A stretch of DNA of 64,000 nt from Dyadobacter sediminis (GTDB lineage Bacteria; Bacteroidota; Bacteroidia; Cytophagales; Spirosomataceae). Within the stretch, counting starts at the first letter, position 1. Each line of letters opens with the position of its first letter. Below are positions 53,001 to 61,322 of the stretch, piece by piece. Where the stretch lies: contig NZ_VCEI01000021.1 in NCBI RefSeq assembly GCF_005860765.1, forward strand, positions 806,001-870,000, written 5' to 3'. The notes under the pieces were generated by a model. It ran no database searches. It was not told the DNA's origin and saw nothing but the letters and a program-made list of their open reading frames with translations. The position numbers were made by a program, and so were the translations under genes.

Positions 53001-54160
53001 AAGAGGGTGCAGCAATGATTTACTACGGAGATGCGCTCAATCACAAATTAATTTCTGTTCCATCCATTTTGGAAAGCAATCAACCCGGCGCAAAAATGGG
53101 TACTTCAGTCTCTGGTGCCGGTGATATGAATGGAGACGGATACAGCGATGTCATCGTAAACTTTCCGAATACTGTTGCACCTTTGAATGCTGAGGGGAAA
53201 TCAATTATATATTATGGTTCTCCAATCACTGGCAATGGCATAGACAGCAATAGCCCGTCACAAAGCATTAATAACTTCAATCCTGCACCGGTTGCCGGGA
53301 GTCTTTCTATGAATTCATCTGTAACATCTGCCGGAGATATCAATGGAGACGGGCACAGCGATCTGGCTATTAATTCAAAATATGCTAACTTCAATAATCA
53401 GACAGAAAAAAGCATCTGCCTGATTTATCTTGGAAATAAATCCAATAAGAACCTTCGAAATAACCTGCGCTTGTACAATTCTAATCTAACAACGATTATC
53501 AATCAGTCTCAAAAAGCCCAAAGCGATTTTGGAGCAGGACTGTATGCTAAATCTTTTCTGGGTGGTGGTAAAGGCAAGCTGGTTTGGGAAACACAGTGGA
53601 ATGGAGGACAGTTTAGCAGCAACTTTGAAATGGTAATTACAACCAGCACAAAATACACGGGCATTCAAAATGCTTATGCAAGTCTTGGCCTTAAAGGGAC
53701 TGAGCTTAAAAATGTAATTGCCAAGCGAGGCATTTACGCCACCAGAGTTCGGGCACGTGTAAAATACGATCCATCCACTGCACTGACAGGACAGATGTAC
53801 GGACCATGGCGGTATGTCACCGAATGCGTAACAGGAAACAGTTCTTCACCTGTACGGGAAAATGCTGTTAACAACATGTCAGAAACGATTAAAGCAAAGG
53901 TAAAGTCTGAATCAGAGGAATTTGCAAAGGATGTCAGCATATACCCGAATCCGGCAGCTGATATACTCTTTATTGAATCGGAAAGCGCTTACGAGATTAA
54001 AAGTGTACAACTTTTATCCGTTGACGGAAAATCCGTTTATCAGTCCACGACATCCGTAAAGCAGATCAATGTAAGTGAACTTTCAGCAGGAAGTTACATC
54101 CTTGTTATTACGAACAAAGACGGTGTAAAGAACAGCAGGAAAGTGTTGATTACTAAATAG
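50069..54160 (+). CDS. T9SS-exported protein with 14 FG-GAP repeats
   Basis: The ATG at 50069 (MKKHYRTGIYAVFSPLLVGVG) gives a signal peptide; the longer frame start at 49961 has none. The 1363-residue protein has an N-terminal domain of about 260 residues, then 14 FG-GAP units (residues about 264-1122), each with AGD(V/I)NGDGYSD, a Ca-binding loop. A C-terminal type IX sorting tail (SIYPNPAADILFIES...LSAGSYILVITNKDG) covers the last 75 residues. It should form an integrin-like propeller set on the cell surface or in the medium. The sorting tail ties it functionally to the PorP/SprF protein. A bidirectional terminator follows. Confidence 0.92.
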   Translation: MKKHYRTGIYAVFSPLLVGVGYLLCNPEVPQSKSITTVTATKKMENAPAGSTALPDIQQQLVKREYNISFDEQKSAMQSPNRRQGLRAYYKPGVLTVQNRVDSAGHNFSLQLVNEGIYADGKKILSAQPNATLKNQDTTLAIKHAGFTEEFVNNADGVRQNFIIESTPKATKELQVRLSAKGLKVDDLENNELLFYKNNRKGERVASLVYKDIRCWDANGETLPATLAYANGTVRLSVDVQDAAYPVTIDPIIANGNPTNASTILKGGQAEDWLGSVVTSAGDINGDGYSDVLACASKFDNGQVDEGAVFVYYGSSLGIAGFAPHLEMNQKEARFGSYASSAGDINKDGYSDIVIGASMYDNGETNEGAAFVYLGSAQGIASWPANILECNQFDANMGSSVGMAGDVNGDGYSDIIVGAPMFDKGQANEGAAFIYHGSATGLNPTPKLLEENQTAALYGYRVNGAGDVNGDGYSDILVSAREYDNGQTDEGAVFVYHGSALGITSGAIKVLEGNQSYAYLGHSAATAGDINGDGYSDIIIGANMYDKGQANEGAVFIHYGSDRGIDAIPAFILEKNQAEAQFGNSVNSAGDVNDDGYSDVIVGALLYDNGQNNEGAAFVYHGSAAGLSATPISMLESNQASAQFGNIVASAGDVNGDGYSDVIVGAPLYDNVYSNDGAAFVWLGKPDSVISENNYATKLEFAYPNMSIANAGDVNGDGFSDFIVGVPGYNAKGAVFIYHGSILGLSTNPSTTIENIPMSAAFGSSVSRAGDVNGDGYGDIIVADVSYSDINKGAAFVYYGSAQGINKNVSTIIKNKQSESLMFGKSVSSAGDVNGDGYGDVLIGDVSYTNGQYDEGAVFVHHGSAAGINPVAALTLESDKDFAQFGYSVSCAGDINGDGYADIITGAPEYSNGQNKEGAAFVYYGAAPGISKNSVQKLEKDIAAANMGISVSGAGDVNGDGKSDVIVGANLYSNGQAQEGAAMIYYGDALNHKLISVPSILESNQPGAKMGTSVSGAGDMNGDGYSDVIVNFPNTVAPLNAEGKSIIYYGSPITGNGIDSNSPSQSINNFNPAPVAGSLSMNSSVTSAGDINGDGHSDLAINSKYANFNNQTEKSICLIYLGNKSNKNLRNNLRLYNSNLTTIINQSQKAQSDFGAGLYAKSFLGGGKGKLVWETQWNGGQFSSNFEMVITTSTKYTGIQNAYASLGLKGTELKNVIAKRGIYATRVRARVKYDPSTALTGQMYGPWRYVTECVTGNSSSPVRENAVNNMSETIKAKVKSESEEFAKDVSIYPNPAADILFIESESAYEIKSVQLLSVDGKSVYQSTTSVKQINVSELSAGSYILVITNKDGVKNSRKVLITK
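50858..53434 (+). repeat. Tandem array of 14 FG-GAP-coding units
   Basis: Units of about 61-62 codons repeat 14 times, each centred on AGDVNGDGYSD and ending near GAAFVYHGSA.GI. Units 2-7 are closest to each other. Units 8, 13 and 14 are shorter or diverged. Encoded conservation exceeds nucleotide conservation. Confidence 0.9.
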
Positions 54161-54358
54161 CACCAATCGTCGGTTAAGCAGAAAGTAAGTGCATTGTAAG
54201 AATCGTTTTTGTATGAAGATTTAAAACTTCAACTTGTACAATGCTTTACTTTCATGCAACTGGCAACTTGGTTATCCAGAGAAAAGTAAATTGTGAAGAA
54301 GAATTATTTCAGCAGGTTTCAAGCAACTACTTGAATCAGTTCAGATTTTGATAATAAC

Positions 54359-54392
54359 AAAAATCCCGGAGCATCGCGCTTCGGGATTTTTT
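54359..54392. terminator. Bidirectional terminator between FG-GAP and LysM genes
   Basis: An 11-bp stem, AATCCCGGAGC with GCTTCGGGATT, has one G-T wobble and a 5-base loop. It is flanked by A5 and T6 and serves both convergent genes. Confidence 0.85.
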
Positions 54393-54414
54393 GTTATTAG
54401 ACAATAAACTTTTT

Positions 54415-55044
54415 TTATTTCTTTTCAGGAAACGGAATAATCAGTTTTTCGCCACGTTCCGAAATATCCCTTGTCTTGCCGTTGGCTTTCATAATGGCTC
54501 CCTTGCTGACATTGTATTCATTGGCGACAACCCTTAATATATCGCCCGGACCAACCGTATGCACGGCTTTTACCTGAACTTTCAGTTTGGTTACACCGGC
54601 CTTGATATCCGGAACGGAAGAATTGAGTCCTTTTAACGTTTCTGTTTTCAGGTTATATCGCGCTGCGATGCTGGAATAGGTTTCGCCGCTTTTTACTGCA
54701 TGCGTTATTTGTTGCCCGCCAAGCGACGATGCTGAAATAGCAGGCGTTTCCTTTTTTGCCGGTTTTTCAGGTTCTTCTTCCTCTGCCTTCCTGCCGGTTT
54801 CAGCAACAGCTTCATCCTCGTCTGCGGGCTCGTCCAGAACCGGCTCTTCGGCATTCTGGCCCACACTGGAATCCACAACAATAGACGTCAGTTCTTCCGA
54901 GTTGGTGGAACTGTCAGAAATGTATTCATAACCCACATAAAGCATTGCCAATACCAGAAGAACTAATACAAGCAGCGTTACAACGGGCAGATTCGATTTC
55001 TCGGTCGGGCGAATGTTTCTTTTCTTGGGGAATTCATCTTCCAT
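54415..55044 (-). CDS. Membrane-anchored LysM protein
   Basis: The 209-residue protein has a short cytoplasmic N-terminus and one membrane helix at about residues 20-42. A Glu/Pro/Lys-rich spacer follows. Two LysM domains lie at about 112-157 (HAVKSGETYSSIAARYNLKTETLKGLN) and 160-207 (HTVGPGDILRVVANEYNVSKGAIMKAN). LysM binds peptidoglycan, so it probably links the inner membrane to the cell wall. It lacks a catalytic domain. It is 66 bp after purE on the same strand, at the end of the BatA-purK-purE run. Confidence 0.93.
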   Translation of the reverse strand: MEDEFPKKRNIRPTEKSNLPVVTLLVLVLLVLAMLYVGYEYISDSSTNSEELTSIVVDSSVGQNAEEPVLDEPADEDEAVAETGRKAEEEEPEKPAKKETPAISASSLGGQQITHAVKSGETYSSIAARYNLKTETLKGLNSSVPDIKAGVTKLKVQVKAVHTVGPGDILRVVANEYNVSKGAIMKANGKTRDISERGEKLIIPFPEKK

Positions 55045-55110
55045 AGCTGAGTTGAGATTCTTTAATGTGGTGTTTTTTAATATCTACGAAATTACTTAAG
55101 ACTTGTTGTT

Positions 55111-55596
55111 TTACAAGTTCATTTTCAATTGCTCGTTCATGTCGGCAACTTTCTGTTTCAGGTTGTTTTTGAAAAGATCCAGTCGTTCCGCAACGGCTGC
55201 ATCGCCTGCACCGATAATCTGGGCAGCCAGAATGCCTGCATTTCTTGCTCCGTTGAGCGCAACGGTTGCAACCGGAACGCCGGAAGGCATCTGAAGAATG
55301 GAAAGTACCGAATCCCAGCCGTCAATGGAATTGCTGGATAAAACGGGAACACCGATAACCGGAAGCGATGTAAGTGACGCAACCATGCCGGGCAAATGCG
55401 CCGCGCCGCCGGCCCCGGCAACAATTACCTTTAATCCGCGGCTGCGGGCAGAAACTGCATATTCCAGCATGCGTTCGGGTGTGCGGTGCGCAGAAACGAT
55501 TTCCATTTCGTATGCAATTCCCAGTTCGTTCAGTGCGTCAGCGGCTTCCTGCATTACTTTCCTGTCGGAAAGGCTTCCCATAATTATTCCAACCAT
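55111..55596 (-). CDS. purE: N5-carboxyaminoimidazole ribonucleotide mutase
   Basis: The 161-residue protein is PurE class I, converting N5-CAIR to CAIR in purine synthesis. It has MVGIIMGSLSDRKVM with the catalytic loop GSxSD, then EIVSAHRTPERMLEYA with the catalytic His, and VIVAGAGGAAHLPGMVASLT. It follows purK by 17 bp, so the two are co-transcribed, as usual for this step pair. Confidence 0.97.
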   Translation of the reverse strand: MVGIIMGSLSDRKVMQEAADALNELGIAYEMEIVSAHRTPERMLEYAVSARSRGLKVIVAGAGGAAHLPGMVASLTSLPVIGVPVLSSNSIDGWDSVLSILQMPSGVPVATVALNGARNAGILAAQIIGAGDAAVAERLDLFKNNLKQKVADMNEQLKMNL

Positions 55597-55613
55597 TTCA
55601 AATGTTCGTTTCT

Positions 55614-56753
55614 TTAGTGCGATTCTTTACTGATGACTTTTATATTCCTTTTAACAAATTCCACTTTCTCTTTTAATGCACGGATGTCCGTATCCATAAT
55701 GGTGATATGCCCCATTTTACGGAATGGCTTGGTAACGAATTTCCAGTATAAAAACGGGAAAACCTGTTCGGTTGCCAGCAGTGTTTCCATACCTTCGTAA
55801 ACCGCTGACCCCTGAAAACCTTCTTCGCCCAGCAAATTGACCATTGCCGACGGGCCGTATGCATGCGTGCTTCCAAGCGGCAGGTTCAGAATGGCGCGCC
55901 AGTGCTGTTCATATTGCGAGGTTGCATTGGCGCGGATCGTATGATGGCCGCTGTTATGCGGGCGCGGCGCCACTTCATTGATCAGGATTTCGCCTTCGGC
56001 AGTCAGGAAAAGTTCCACCGCAAGTAACCCGACAATCTGAAATGCTTCTGCTGTTTGCCGGGCTGTTTCCTGTGCTTTCCGGTCAATTTCAGGGTCAATT
56101 TCAGCGGGGGCAAAAAGGTATTCGACTAAATTGTGTTCCGGATGAAAAACCATTTCCACAGTCGGGAAAGTAACCACTTCTCCGGAAGGATTTCTGGCAA
56201 CAATCACCGCCAGTTCTTTCTGGAACGGAACCGCCTTTTCAAGCAGTCCAGGCTGGTCAAATGCTTTGTCAAAATCGTTTTCTGAGGCAATCCGCTGCAC
56301 TCCGCGTCCGTCATAACCGTCTTTTCCCAGCTTGTGAAAAGCAGGCAGAAAGGATGCATGACGGGCCGTATCGTTCCGGTTTTCGGTCAGTATAAATTCG
56401 GCGGTAGGAAGATCATTCTCAATGTAAAACTGCTTCTGAATGCGTTTGTCCTGTATTTTCCGGATGACGGCAGGCTGCGGATAGATCTTTTTTCCTTCCT
56501 TTTCCAGTGCTTCCAGCGCATCCACATTGACTTTTTCAATTTCAATGGTGATTACATCCAGCTCTTTTCCGAAATTATAAACCGTATCGTAATCCTGTAA
56601 TGATCCGTGATGAAAATGAGGTGCGATTTTTTTGCAGGGGGCTTCGGCATCCGGGTCCAGAACGTGTATTTCCAGATTCCAGTCTATGGCCGCCTGCAGC
56701 AGCATCAATCCAAGTTGTCCGCCGCCAAGAATTCCTATTCGGGATGAAAGCAT
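55614..56753 (-). CDS. purK: N5-carboxyaminoimidazole ribonucleotide synthase
   Basis: The 379-residue ATP-grasp protein converts AIR, bicarbonate and ATP to N5-CAIR. It starts RIGILGGGQLGLMLLQAA. The ATP-grasp core has FHKLGKDGYDGRGVQRI, and the metal site ends INEVAPRPHNSGHHTI. GSTHAYGPSAMVNLLG is also characteristic. It lies upstream of purE by 17 bp. The BatA-type gene is 104 bp upstream on the same strand. Confidence 0.97.
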   Translation of the reverse strand: MLSSRIGILGGGQLGLMLLQAAIDWNLEIHVLDPDAEAPCKKIAPHFHHGSLQDYDTVYNFGKELDVITIEIEKVNVDALEALEKEGKKIYPQPAVIRKIQDKRIQKQFYIENDLPTAEFILTENRNDTARHASFLPAFHKLGKDGYDGRGVQRIASENDFDKAFDQPGLLEKAVPFQKELAVIVARNPSGEVVTFPTVEMVFHPEHNLVEYLFAPAEIDPEIDRKAQETARQTAEAFQIVGLLAVELFLTAEGEILINEVAPRPHNSGHHTIRANATSQYEQHWRAILNLPLGSTHAYGPSAMVNLLGEEGFQGSAVYEGMETLLATEQVFPFLYWKFVTKPFRKMGHITIMDTDIRALKEKVEFVKRNIKVISKESH

Positions 56754-56857
56754 TTAAAATAATCGGTAATGTCTTGCAAAATTGGTGTAAAAACCGCTAA
56801 CATAAAACCCTGCCGCGATCTTTTAATAAATTGCAACGGCTGCAATTCCCGTCCGGC

Positions 56858-58921
56858 TTATTTCATCCACCGGATCAATGCGACTTCAATCATCAGAAAG
56901 AACAACGCGCCGTATAAAAAGTATTTCCAGAGATTGGTGCCCATGTTCTGCTGCTGAAAAGCCGTGGAAAAAGCGTCGTCATCAATTTTGTCAAAAACAG
57001 CTACATTCTTCTGCCCCACGAAAATGGAACGCAGTTCATCCGGTGAGTAATACTGAAGCCGGGATTCTGCATGGTTATGGTTCAGCGCAATGATTTGTTC
57101 CGTTTTGTCATTTCTGACCAGTTCAAAATAGCCTGCGTCCAGACCTTCGCTGAGCTGATCGCCCTGCGGGATTTCAAGCAATAACTGATTTCCGGTCATG
57201 CGCTGAACGGGAATGATTTCAGCTTTGTTCCGGCGCAATTTGTAGACTGCATTGGCTTCCGGGTTGTTGAGGTTCAGCGCGATCGGGTTTTCATCAAAGG
57301 TGAAAGAAGTTCTTTGTGCGCGTACGCTGGAAGCGGCAATTTTATACATGACAGGAACAAAAATCGCATGCTGCGCAATATTGCCGTTTTCAGGATTGAA
57401 AGGCGCAGAAAAAAGATAGACTTTCCCGGTTCCCGATGTGGCCTGATTCAGATACGGCTGCCCGTTGCGTAACGAAAGCAGCAGTTGTCCTGCTCCCGAC
57501 CAGTTCCAGACGGAAGCAACTGTCGGAAGGTTAAGGTTGATTTCCTGCCGTACCGACTCTTCAAAAACGTCGCTGAAAAACGGATTGTTCCTGTCCGGCG
57601 GTGCCAGTGCAATCGGAGCCGGACTGGTCGTTCCGGTTGTGCTCAGTCCGCTTATGTCCAGACCACTCAGAAATCGGCTGTAATTTTCGGCAACAGGTAT
57701 TACCGGAGGAACAACGGCAATGCTGCCGCCTTTGTTACGTACAAAATCGGTCAGATCCTGCGGCAATGTGCCCGAAAGCTGATCCACGCCTTCCAGAATA
57801 ACAAGGTCCGAGTTTTTAATCAGTCCCGGATCTATATTCTGTGCGCTGTAACTCTGCACGGAAAACAGACTGTCGTTGGCATAAACATTCTCGATGTAAT
57901 TGCCGCTGGATTTCTGCCCGTAAATATGCAGAATCCGGATCAGCGGAGAAGCATTGAGTACAAAATAGTAATTATTATCGAAAGTAACCGGAAAATCATC
58001 AAAGGTAATCTGGCCTTTTTTATAGCCTTTTCCTTTCAGGTTGAAATTGAACTTGGCCGTTGCATTGCCGTTTGCGGGCACATTTACCGAAGCGGTCGAA
58101 GCCTGCGTATTGTCCAGCGTAAGTTTCAGGATGACGTTCTTGGCTTCCTGTTTTCCCGAATTGCTCACTTTTACAAACAGGATGTTATTCTGAAGTTCGC
58201 GTATGAACGGCGTGTTCAGCCATGCGGAATCTACAAAAACGTTTTTTTCGGGTACGGCCTGAATCGGCACCAGAAAGAGCTTGCTGGCCGTATCGATTTT
58301 CAGGCCGGACAAATCGCCGGAAGTACTTTTCTGGAAATCTGAAAACCAGAAAAGCTGGTTGGTACCCGCATTCTGATGCTTGATCATCAGGTTTTCCTGT
58401 CGTCTGTAAACCTGTTCCAGCGTTCTCGGCGTATTGGATAAATCGATGGTTGTAAGCCGGTCACGTAATTTCTCGGCAGAATAAAGCCCTTGTTCCTGCG
58501 AAGAAAAATCATTGGTGACCATCTGAAGCGTTGTCACATTTCGTAAAATTCCAAGCAAATCGCTCAGCCGGCTTGTTGCAAGATCCAGATACCGTTTGGT
58601 ATTCAGCTCGTTCTGCATGCTGTAAGAATTATCGAGATACAAACTCGTGATTCCTCTTCTGTCTACGGCCAGGCTGTTTGCTGCCGGCAGAAACGGCTGT
58701 GCAAAGGCAAGCGCAAGGCAGACAATGGCCAGAATCCGCGCCGCCATGACAAGCCAGTGCTTGATTTGCCGGACCGAGCGCGTTTTTGTATCCACTGCTT
58801 TCAGAAAAGCGACATTTGTAAAGTAAATGCGCTTTGTTCGCCGGAAATTGAATATGTGAATGGCAATCGGAACAGACACAGCCAGTAAGCCCCATAAAAA
58901 CGACGGAAAAAGAAAACTCAT
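56858..58921 (-). CDS. BatA-domain membrane protein with VWA-like segment
   Basis: The start at 58921 (MSFLFPSFLWGLLAVSVPI) fits the BatA N-terminal double-helix domain; the longer frame adds nine residues. The 687-residue protein has membrane helices at about 8-24 and 57-76. A VWA-like region holds the metal motif LDNSYSM (Asp97, Ser99, Ser101). A long periplasmic or extracytoplasmic middle part follows, and the final helix is WKYFLYGALFFLMIEVALIRW. Bat proteins are linked to aerotolerance, but this long form stands outside a batABCDE cluster. It is upstream of purK. Confidence 0.88.
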   Translation of the reverse strand: MSFLFPSFLWGLLAVSVPIAIHIFNFRRTKRIYFTNVAFLKAVDTKTRSVRQIKHWLVMAARILAIVCLALAFAQPFLPAANSLAVDRRGITSLYLDNSYSMQNELNTKRYLDLATSRLSDLLGILRNVTTLQMVTNDFSSQEQGLYSAEKLRDRLTTIDLSNTPRTLEQVYRRQENLMIKHQNAGTNQLFWFSDFQKSTSGDLSGLKIDTASKLFLVPIQAVPEKNVFVDSAWLNTPFIRELQNNILFVKVSNSGKQEAKNVILKLTLDNTQASTASVNVPANGNATAKFNFNLKGKGYKKGQITFDDFPVTFDNNYYFVLNASPLIRILHIYGQKSSGNYIENVYANDSLFSVQSYSAQNIDPGLIKNSDLVILEGVDQLSGTLPQDLTDFVRNKGGSIAVVPPVIPVAENYSRFLSGLDISGLSTTGTTSPAPIALAPPDRNNPFFSDVFEESVRQEINLNLPTVASVWNWSGAGQLLLSLRNGQPYLNQATSGTGKVYLFSAPFNPENGNIAQHAIFVPVMYKIAASSVRAQRTSFTFDENPIALNLNNPEANAVYKLRRNKAEIIPVQRMTGNQLLLEIPQGDQLSEGLDAGYFELVRNDKTEQIIALNHNHAESRLQYYSPDELRSIFVGQKNVAVFDKIDDDAFSTAFQQQNMGTNLWKYFLYGALFFLMIEVALIRWMK

Positions 58922-59079
58922 TTGGTTCTGTATTATCGTGTTTGTCAATTGTTCCTATAATCCGGACCGCAGATTAAAGAATGATGCTAATTCAACGCAG
59001 TTAAGAAAGACAAATTACATGAAATTCTCCTAACTACTTTTTATTTCGGCACCTTTCTGATATGTGTGTGGCTTTTTCC

Positions 59080-59087
59080 TAACTTTG
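59080..59087 (+). promoter_or_regulatory. -7 box TAACTTTG before the YcxB-type gene
   Basis: TAACTTTG fits TAnnTTTG exactly. It lies 76 bp before the start, in the region shared with the divergent BatA-type gene. A CTTTCTG at 59053-59059 may be a weak -33 box. Confidence 0.5.
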
Positions 59088-59163
59088 CACTTCTTTTTCG
59101 CAATCCATGTTTTATCTATAAAGTTGCGGAACAGAACAGGAAATTGCTAATTTAAATCAAGTT

Positions 59164-59715
59164 ATGGCCAAAGTTTCGGTAAATAAACACCAGCCCGTCT
59201 ATCAAATGCCTACGAACCCGGCCGCGGTTCGAACGAAGAAGTATGCCTTAGCAACCAAGAAATACGTTACGCTGGCCATGCGTTATTTTTTCAAAACGCA
59301 GCTGAAATGGGGCCTTATTCCGCTTGCATTGATCCTGATCAATGCCGTTCTGAACCTCACCGGTGTTTATCCGAACCTCTGGATTTATATCACTGCGATT
59401 ATCGGTTCCATACTTTATGTATTGTTCTGGCTGATCCAGTTTACAGGCATCACACAGCTGGCGCAGTACAAGCCTATGTTCGAAAAATTTCAATACGAAA
59501 TTGACAATCGTCAGATTCTGATGAAGTTGAACATGAAAGAAGGAAGCGTTATCAAATGGGAACAGATTCTGGAAAGTTATAAAGACAAGGATGCTTACGT
59601 TCTGGTTATTTCCAAAGGTCAGTTTATACATCTGCCGTTCACAATCTTCAATTCAGAACACGACATCAAGGTTTTTGAACGCATTTTAAAGCAGAAGGAA
59701 CAGTTGAAAGCCTAA
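59164..59715 (+). CDS. YcxB-like membrane protein
   Basis: The 183-residue protein has two membrane helices at about residues 44-64 and 70-92, LIPLALILINAVLNLTG and LWIYITAIIGSILYVLFWLI. The cytoplasmic C-terminal domain reads FQYEIDNRQILMKLNMKEGSVIKWEQILESYKDKDAYVLVISKGQFIHLPFTIF, the YcxB-like pattern. The family has no known reaction. It is transcribed alone, divergent from the BatA-type gene, and ends at a bidirectional terminator. Confidence 0.82.
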   Translation: MAKVSVNKHQPVYQMPTNPAAVRTKKYALATKKYVTLAMRYFFKTQLKWGLIPLALILINAVLNLTGVYPNLWIYITAIIGSILYVLFWLIQFTGITQLAQYKPMFEKFQYEIDNRQILMKLNMKEGSVIKWEQILESYKDKDAYVLVISKGQFIHLPFTIFNSEHDIKVFERILKQKEQLKA

Positions 59716-59735
59716 TGGCTCATTTAAGTCAAAAA

Positions 59736-59768
59736 GAAAAAGCCTGATATTTTACGTCAGGCTTTTTC
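59736..59768. terminator. Bidirectional terminator
   Basis: A perfect 12-bp stem, GAAAAAGCCTGA with TCAGGCTTTTTC (59736-59747 with 59757-59768), ends the YcxB-type gene and the convergent DUF1684 gene. Confidence 0.88.
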
Positions 59769-59786
59769 TTTGTCATTTCAAGAAAG

Positions 59787-60440
59787 TTAATTCAGGCGGT
59801 TTTTAGGTTTTGAGTCCGTTTCCTGTAACTTGGCCTGCTCGTGTTCTTTACCGAATTTCTTTTCGCCTGCCAGTATTTCAATGGACAAATGATTTTCACT
59901 TGGCGGGATCGGGCAGTTAAAGCCGTCACTGTAAGCACAATATGGATTATAAGCCTTGTTGAAGTCAAGCGTGTAGACATTATCCTTCAGATCCGTTGTT
60001 TTCAAATCCAGATAACGGCCGCCGCCGTAAGTTTCCATGCCGTTTGTTTTATCTTTAAACGGAATAAAAAGGTAGTCCTTGTATTTTGCCAGCGACTGCA
60101 GGCTCAGGCTTCTGTAAACACTCAATGTCTGTCTTCTGCCGTTCAGCCTGAATTTCAGCTCGCCGTATTTTACATAAGTTTTGTTTACGCCGCTGTAAGT
60201 CGGCATTTCAAAAGCAGTGCTTTTGCTTTTTTCAAAACGGGCCGTAACGCGGTAAGTGGAATCGGGTTCAAAAAAATCAAGAAAGGCAAGGTCTGCTTTT
60301 TTCAAAGGCGAGTTGGCGGAATGCAGAAATTCCTGTTTGTACTTCTGGCGGTGTTTGTCAATTTCTTGGCTGAAATTCTGGGCACAAACAAGCTGGCCGG
60401 CGGTCAGGAACAATAGGAGCAAGGCTGTAATCGTCTTCAT
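59787..60440 (-). CDS. Exported DUF1684 protein
   Basis: The 217-residue protein has a signal peptide (MKTITALLLLFLTAGQLVCAQ). A DUF1684 domain follows: FLDFFEPDSTYRVTARF, KYGELKFRLNGRRQTLSVYRS, YLFIPFKDKTNGMETYGGGRYLDL and DFNKAYNPYCAYSDGFNCPIPPSENHL. The conserved YNPYCAY...CPIPP block is diagnostic. Family members are exported beta proteins with no known reaction. A hairpin lies 11 bp before its start and could affect translation. It is downstream of the collagen-motif lipoprotein gene on the same strand. Confidence 0.9.
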   Translation of the reverse strand: MKTITALLLLFLTAGQLVCAQNFSQEIDKHRQKYKQEFLHSANSPLKKADLAFLDFFEPDSTYRVTARFEKSKSTAFEMPTYSGVNKTYVKYGELKFRLNGRRQTLSVYRSLSLQSLAKYKDYLFIPFKDKTNGMETYGGGRYLDLKTTDLKDNVYTLDFNKAYNPYCAYSDGFNCPIPPSENHLSIEILAGEKKFGKEHEQAKLQETDSKPKNRLN

Positions 60441-60451
60441 TTTTTTATGTG

Positions 60452-60475
60452 ATCCGGCAAGTTAGCTTGCCGGAT
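60452..60475 (-). promoter_or_regulatory. Hairpin just upstream of the DUF1684 start
   Basis: A perfect 10-bp stem, ATCCGGCAAG with CTTGCCGGAT, has a 4-base loop and ends 11 bp before the ATG. On the minus strand it is followed by A-rich sequence rather than a T tract. It is therefore a 5' UTR hairpin or an operator rather than a normal terminator for the upstream gene. Confidence 0.5.
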
Positions 60476-60525
60476 GGTTAATTGTTAACTTAATGAACAA
60501 CCGATCTTTATGGTTTTTCAAACGG

Positions 60526-61071
60526 TTATTTGGCTTTTATCTTAACTACTTCGGATTCTTTGATATTAAAATACTTGGCAACTGAATTGTAATCATTGTA
60601 ATTAACTGCCCCGTTTGTACGGGCTGCAAAATCCGCCGGAACAATCACAACCCGGAAACTCTGGTTTGCGGTGTAATCCGCCGAGACAGCAGCCAGATTA
60701 ACCGTTCCGTCAAGAAATATGGAAAAATCCTTGCTGGTGCGATCAAAGTTGTATGTAAGAATTCCATTGGTTAAAAATGCTGTTTGCGGCAAAGGACGGT
60801 ACGCTACCAGTTTTTCACCATTTACATCCGTTTCTCCCCAGTTAATGTAAACGAGCACTGCATCCGATTCAAGAACATTGACTTTTGCATCTGCAAACGT
60901 CAGACCGTACTGATGTTGGTTTGCAACAGTGAAATTCACATTGACCAGATCAAAAGTCGTGCCTACGACATCTATACTTTCTCCTTGCGGGCCCTGAGGT
61001 CCCTCGGGACCGCGGCAACCTTGAAACAGCGCCAGGAAAATCAATAAAAGGGGAATGAGCTTTCTGTTCAT
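60526..61071 (-). CDS. Lipoprotein with a collagen-like motif
   Basis: The 181-residue protein has a lipoprotein signal, MNRKLIPLLLIFLALFQGC, with the lipid Cys at residue 19. A short collagen-like GPEGPQGPQGE stretch follows directly. The remaining 150 residues form an unknown beta-rich domain (FDLVNVNFTVANQHQYGLTFADAKVNVLES... ending NIKESEVVKIKAK). The layout of a lipid anchor, Gly-Pro spacer and globular domain is frequent in Bacteroidota envelope proteins. Function unknown. It is upstream of the DUF1684 gene on the same strand. Confidence 0.82.
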   Translation of the reverse strand: MNRKLIPLLLIFLALFQGCRGPEGPQGPQGESIDVVGTTFDLVNVNFTVANQHQYGLTFADAKVNVLESDAVLVYINWGETDVNGEKLVAYRPLPQTAFLTNGILTYNFDRTSKDFSIFLDGTVNLAAVSADYTANQSFRVVIVPADFAARTNGAVNYNDYNSVAKYFNIKESEVVKIKAK

Positions 61072-61251
61072 AAGATGTACTAATTAAATAAATAATTGTT
61101 TAAATTTTGGTTTTAGATCGAAATACAATAATAAAGTTTAATTCCGGACAGAGTATTAACTTTCATTAACTAAAATAATTGCGACAACGCTGGATGTAAA
61201 ATACCTTGCCCGCAAATACAGTTAAATAAATAATGCATTTCGCTGGATAAT

Positions 61252-61259
61252 TAAATTTG
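61252..61259 (+). promoter_or_regulatory. -7 box TAAATTTG before osmC
   Basis: TAAATTTG fits TAnnTTTG exactly and lies 63 bp before the OsmC-type gene, in the 251-bp region shared with the divergent lipoprotein gene. No clear -33 TTTG is present. Confidence 0.4.
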
Positions 61260-61322
61260 CGTTGTTAAAGGATAGATGCTACTTTTCCCATTTATAACAG
61301 TAACAATTTTAAATCAAACATC

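Noticed and set aside
53212..53668. Minus-strand frames opposite the FG-GAP gene
   Set aside because: Repeated shadow frames created by the tandem repeats; no independent support.
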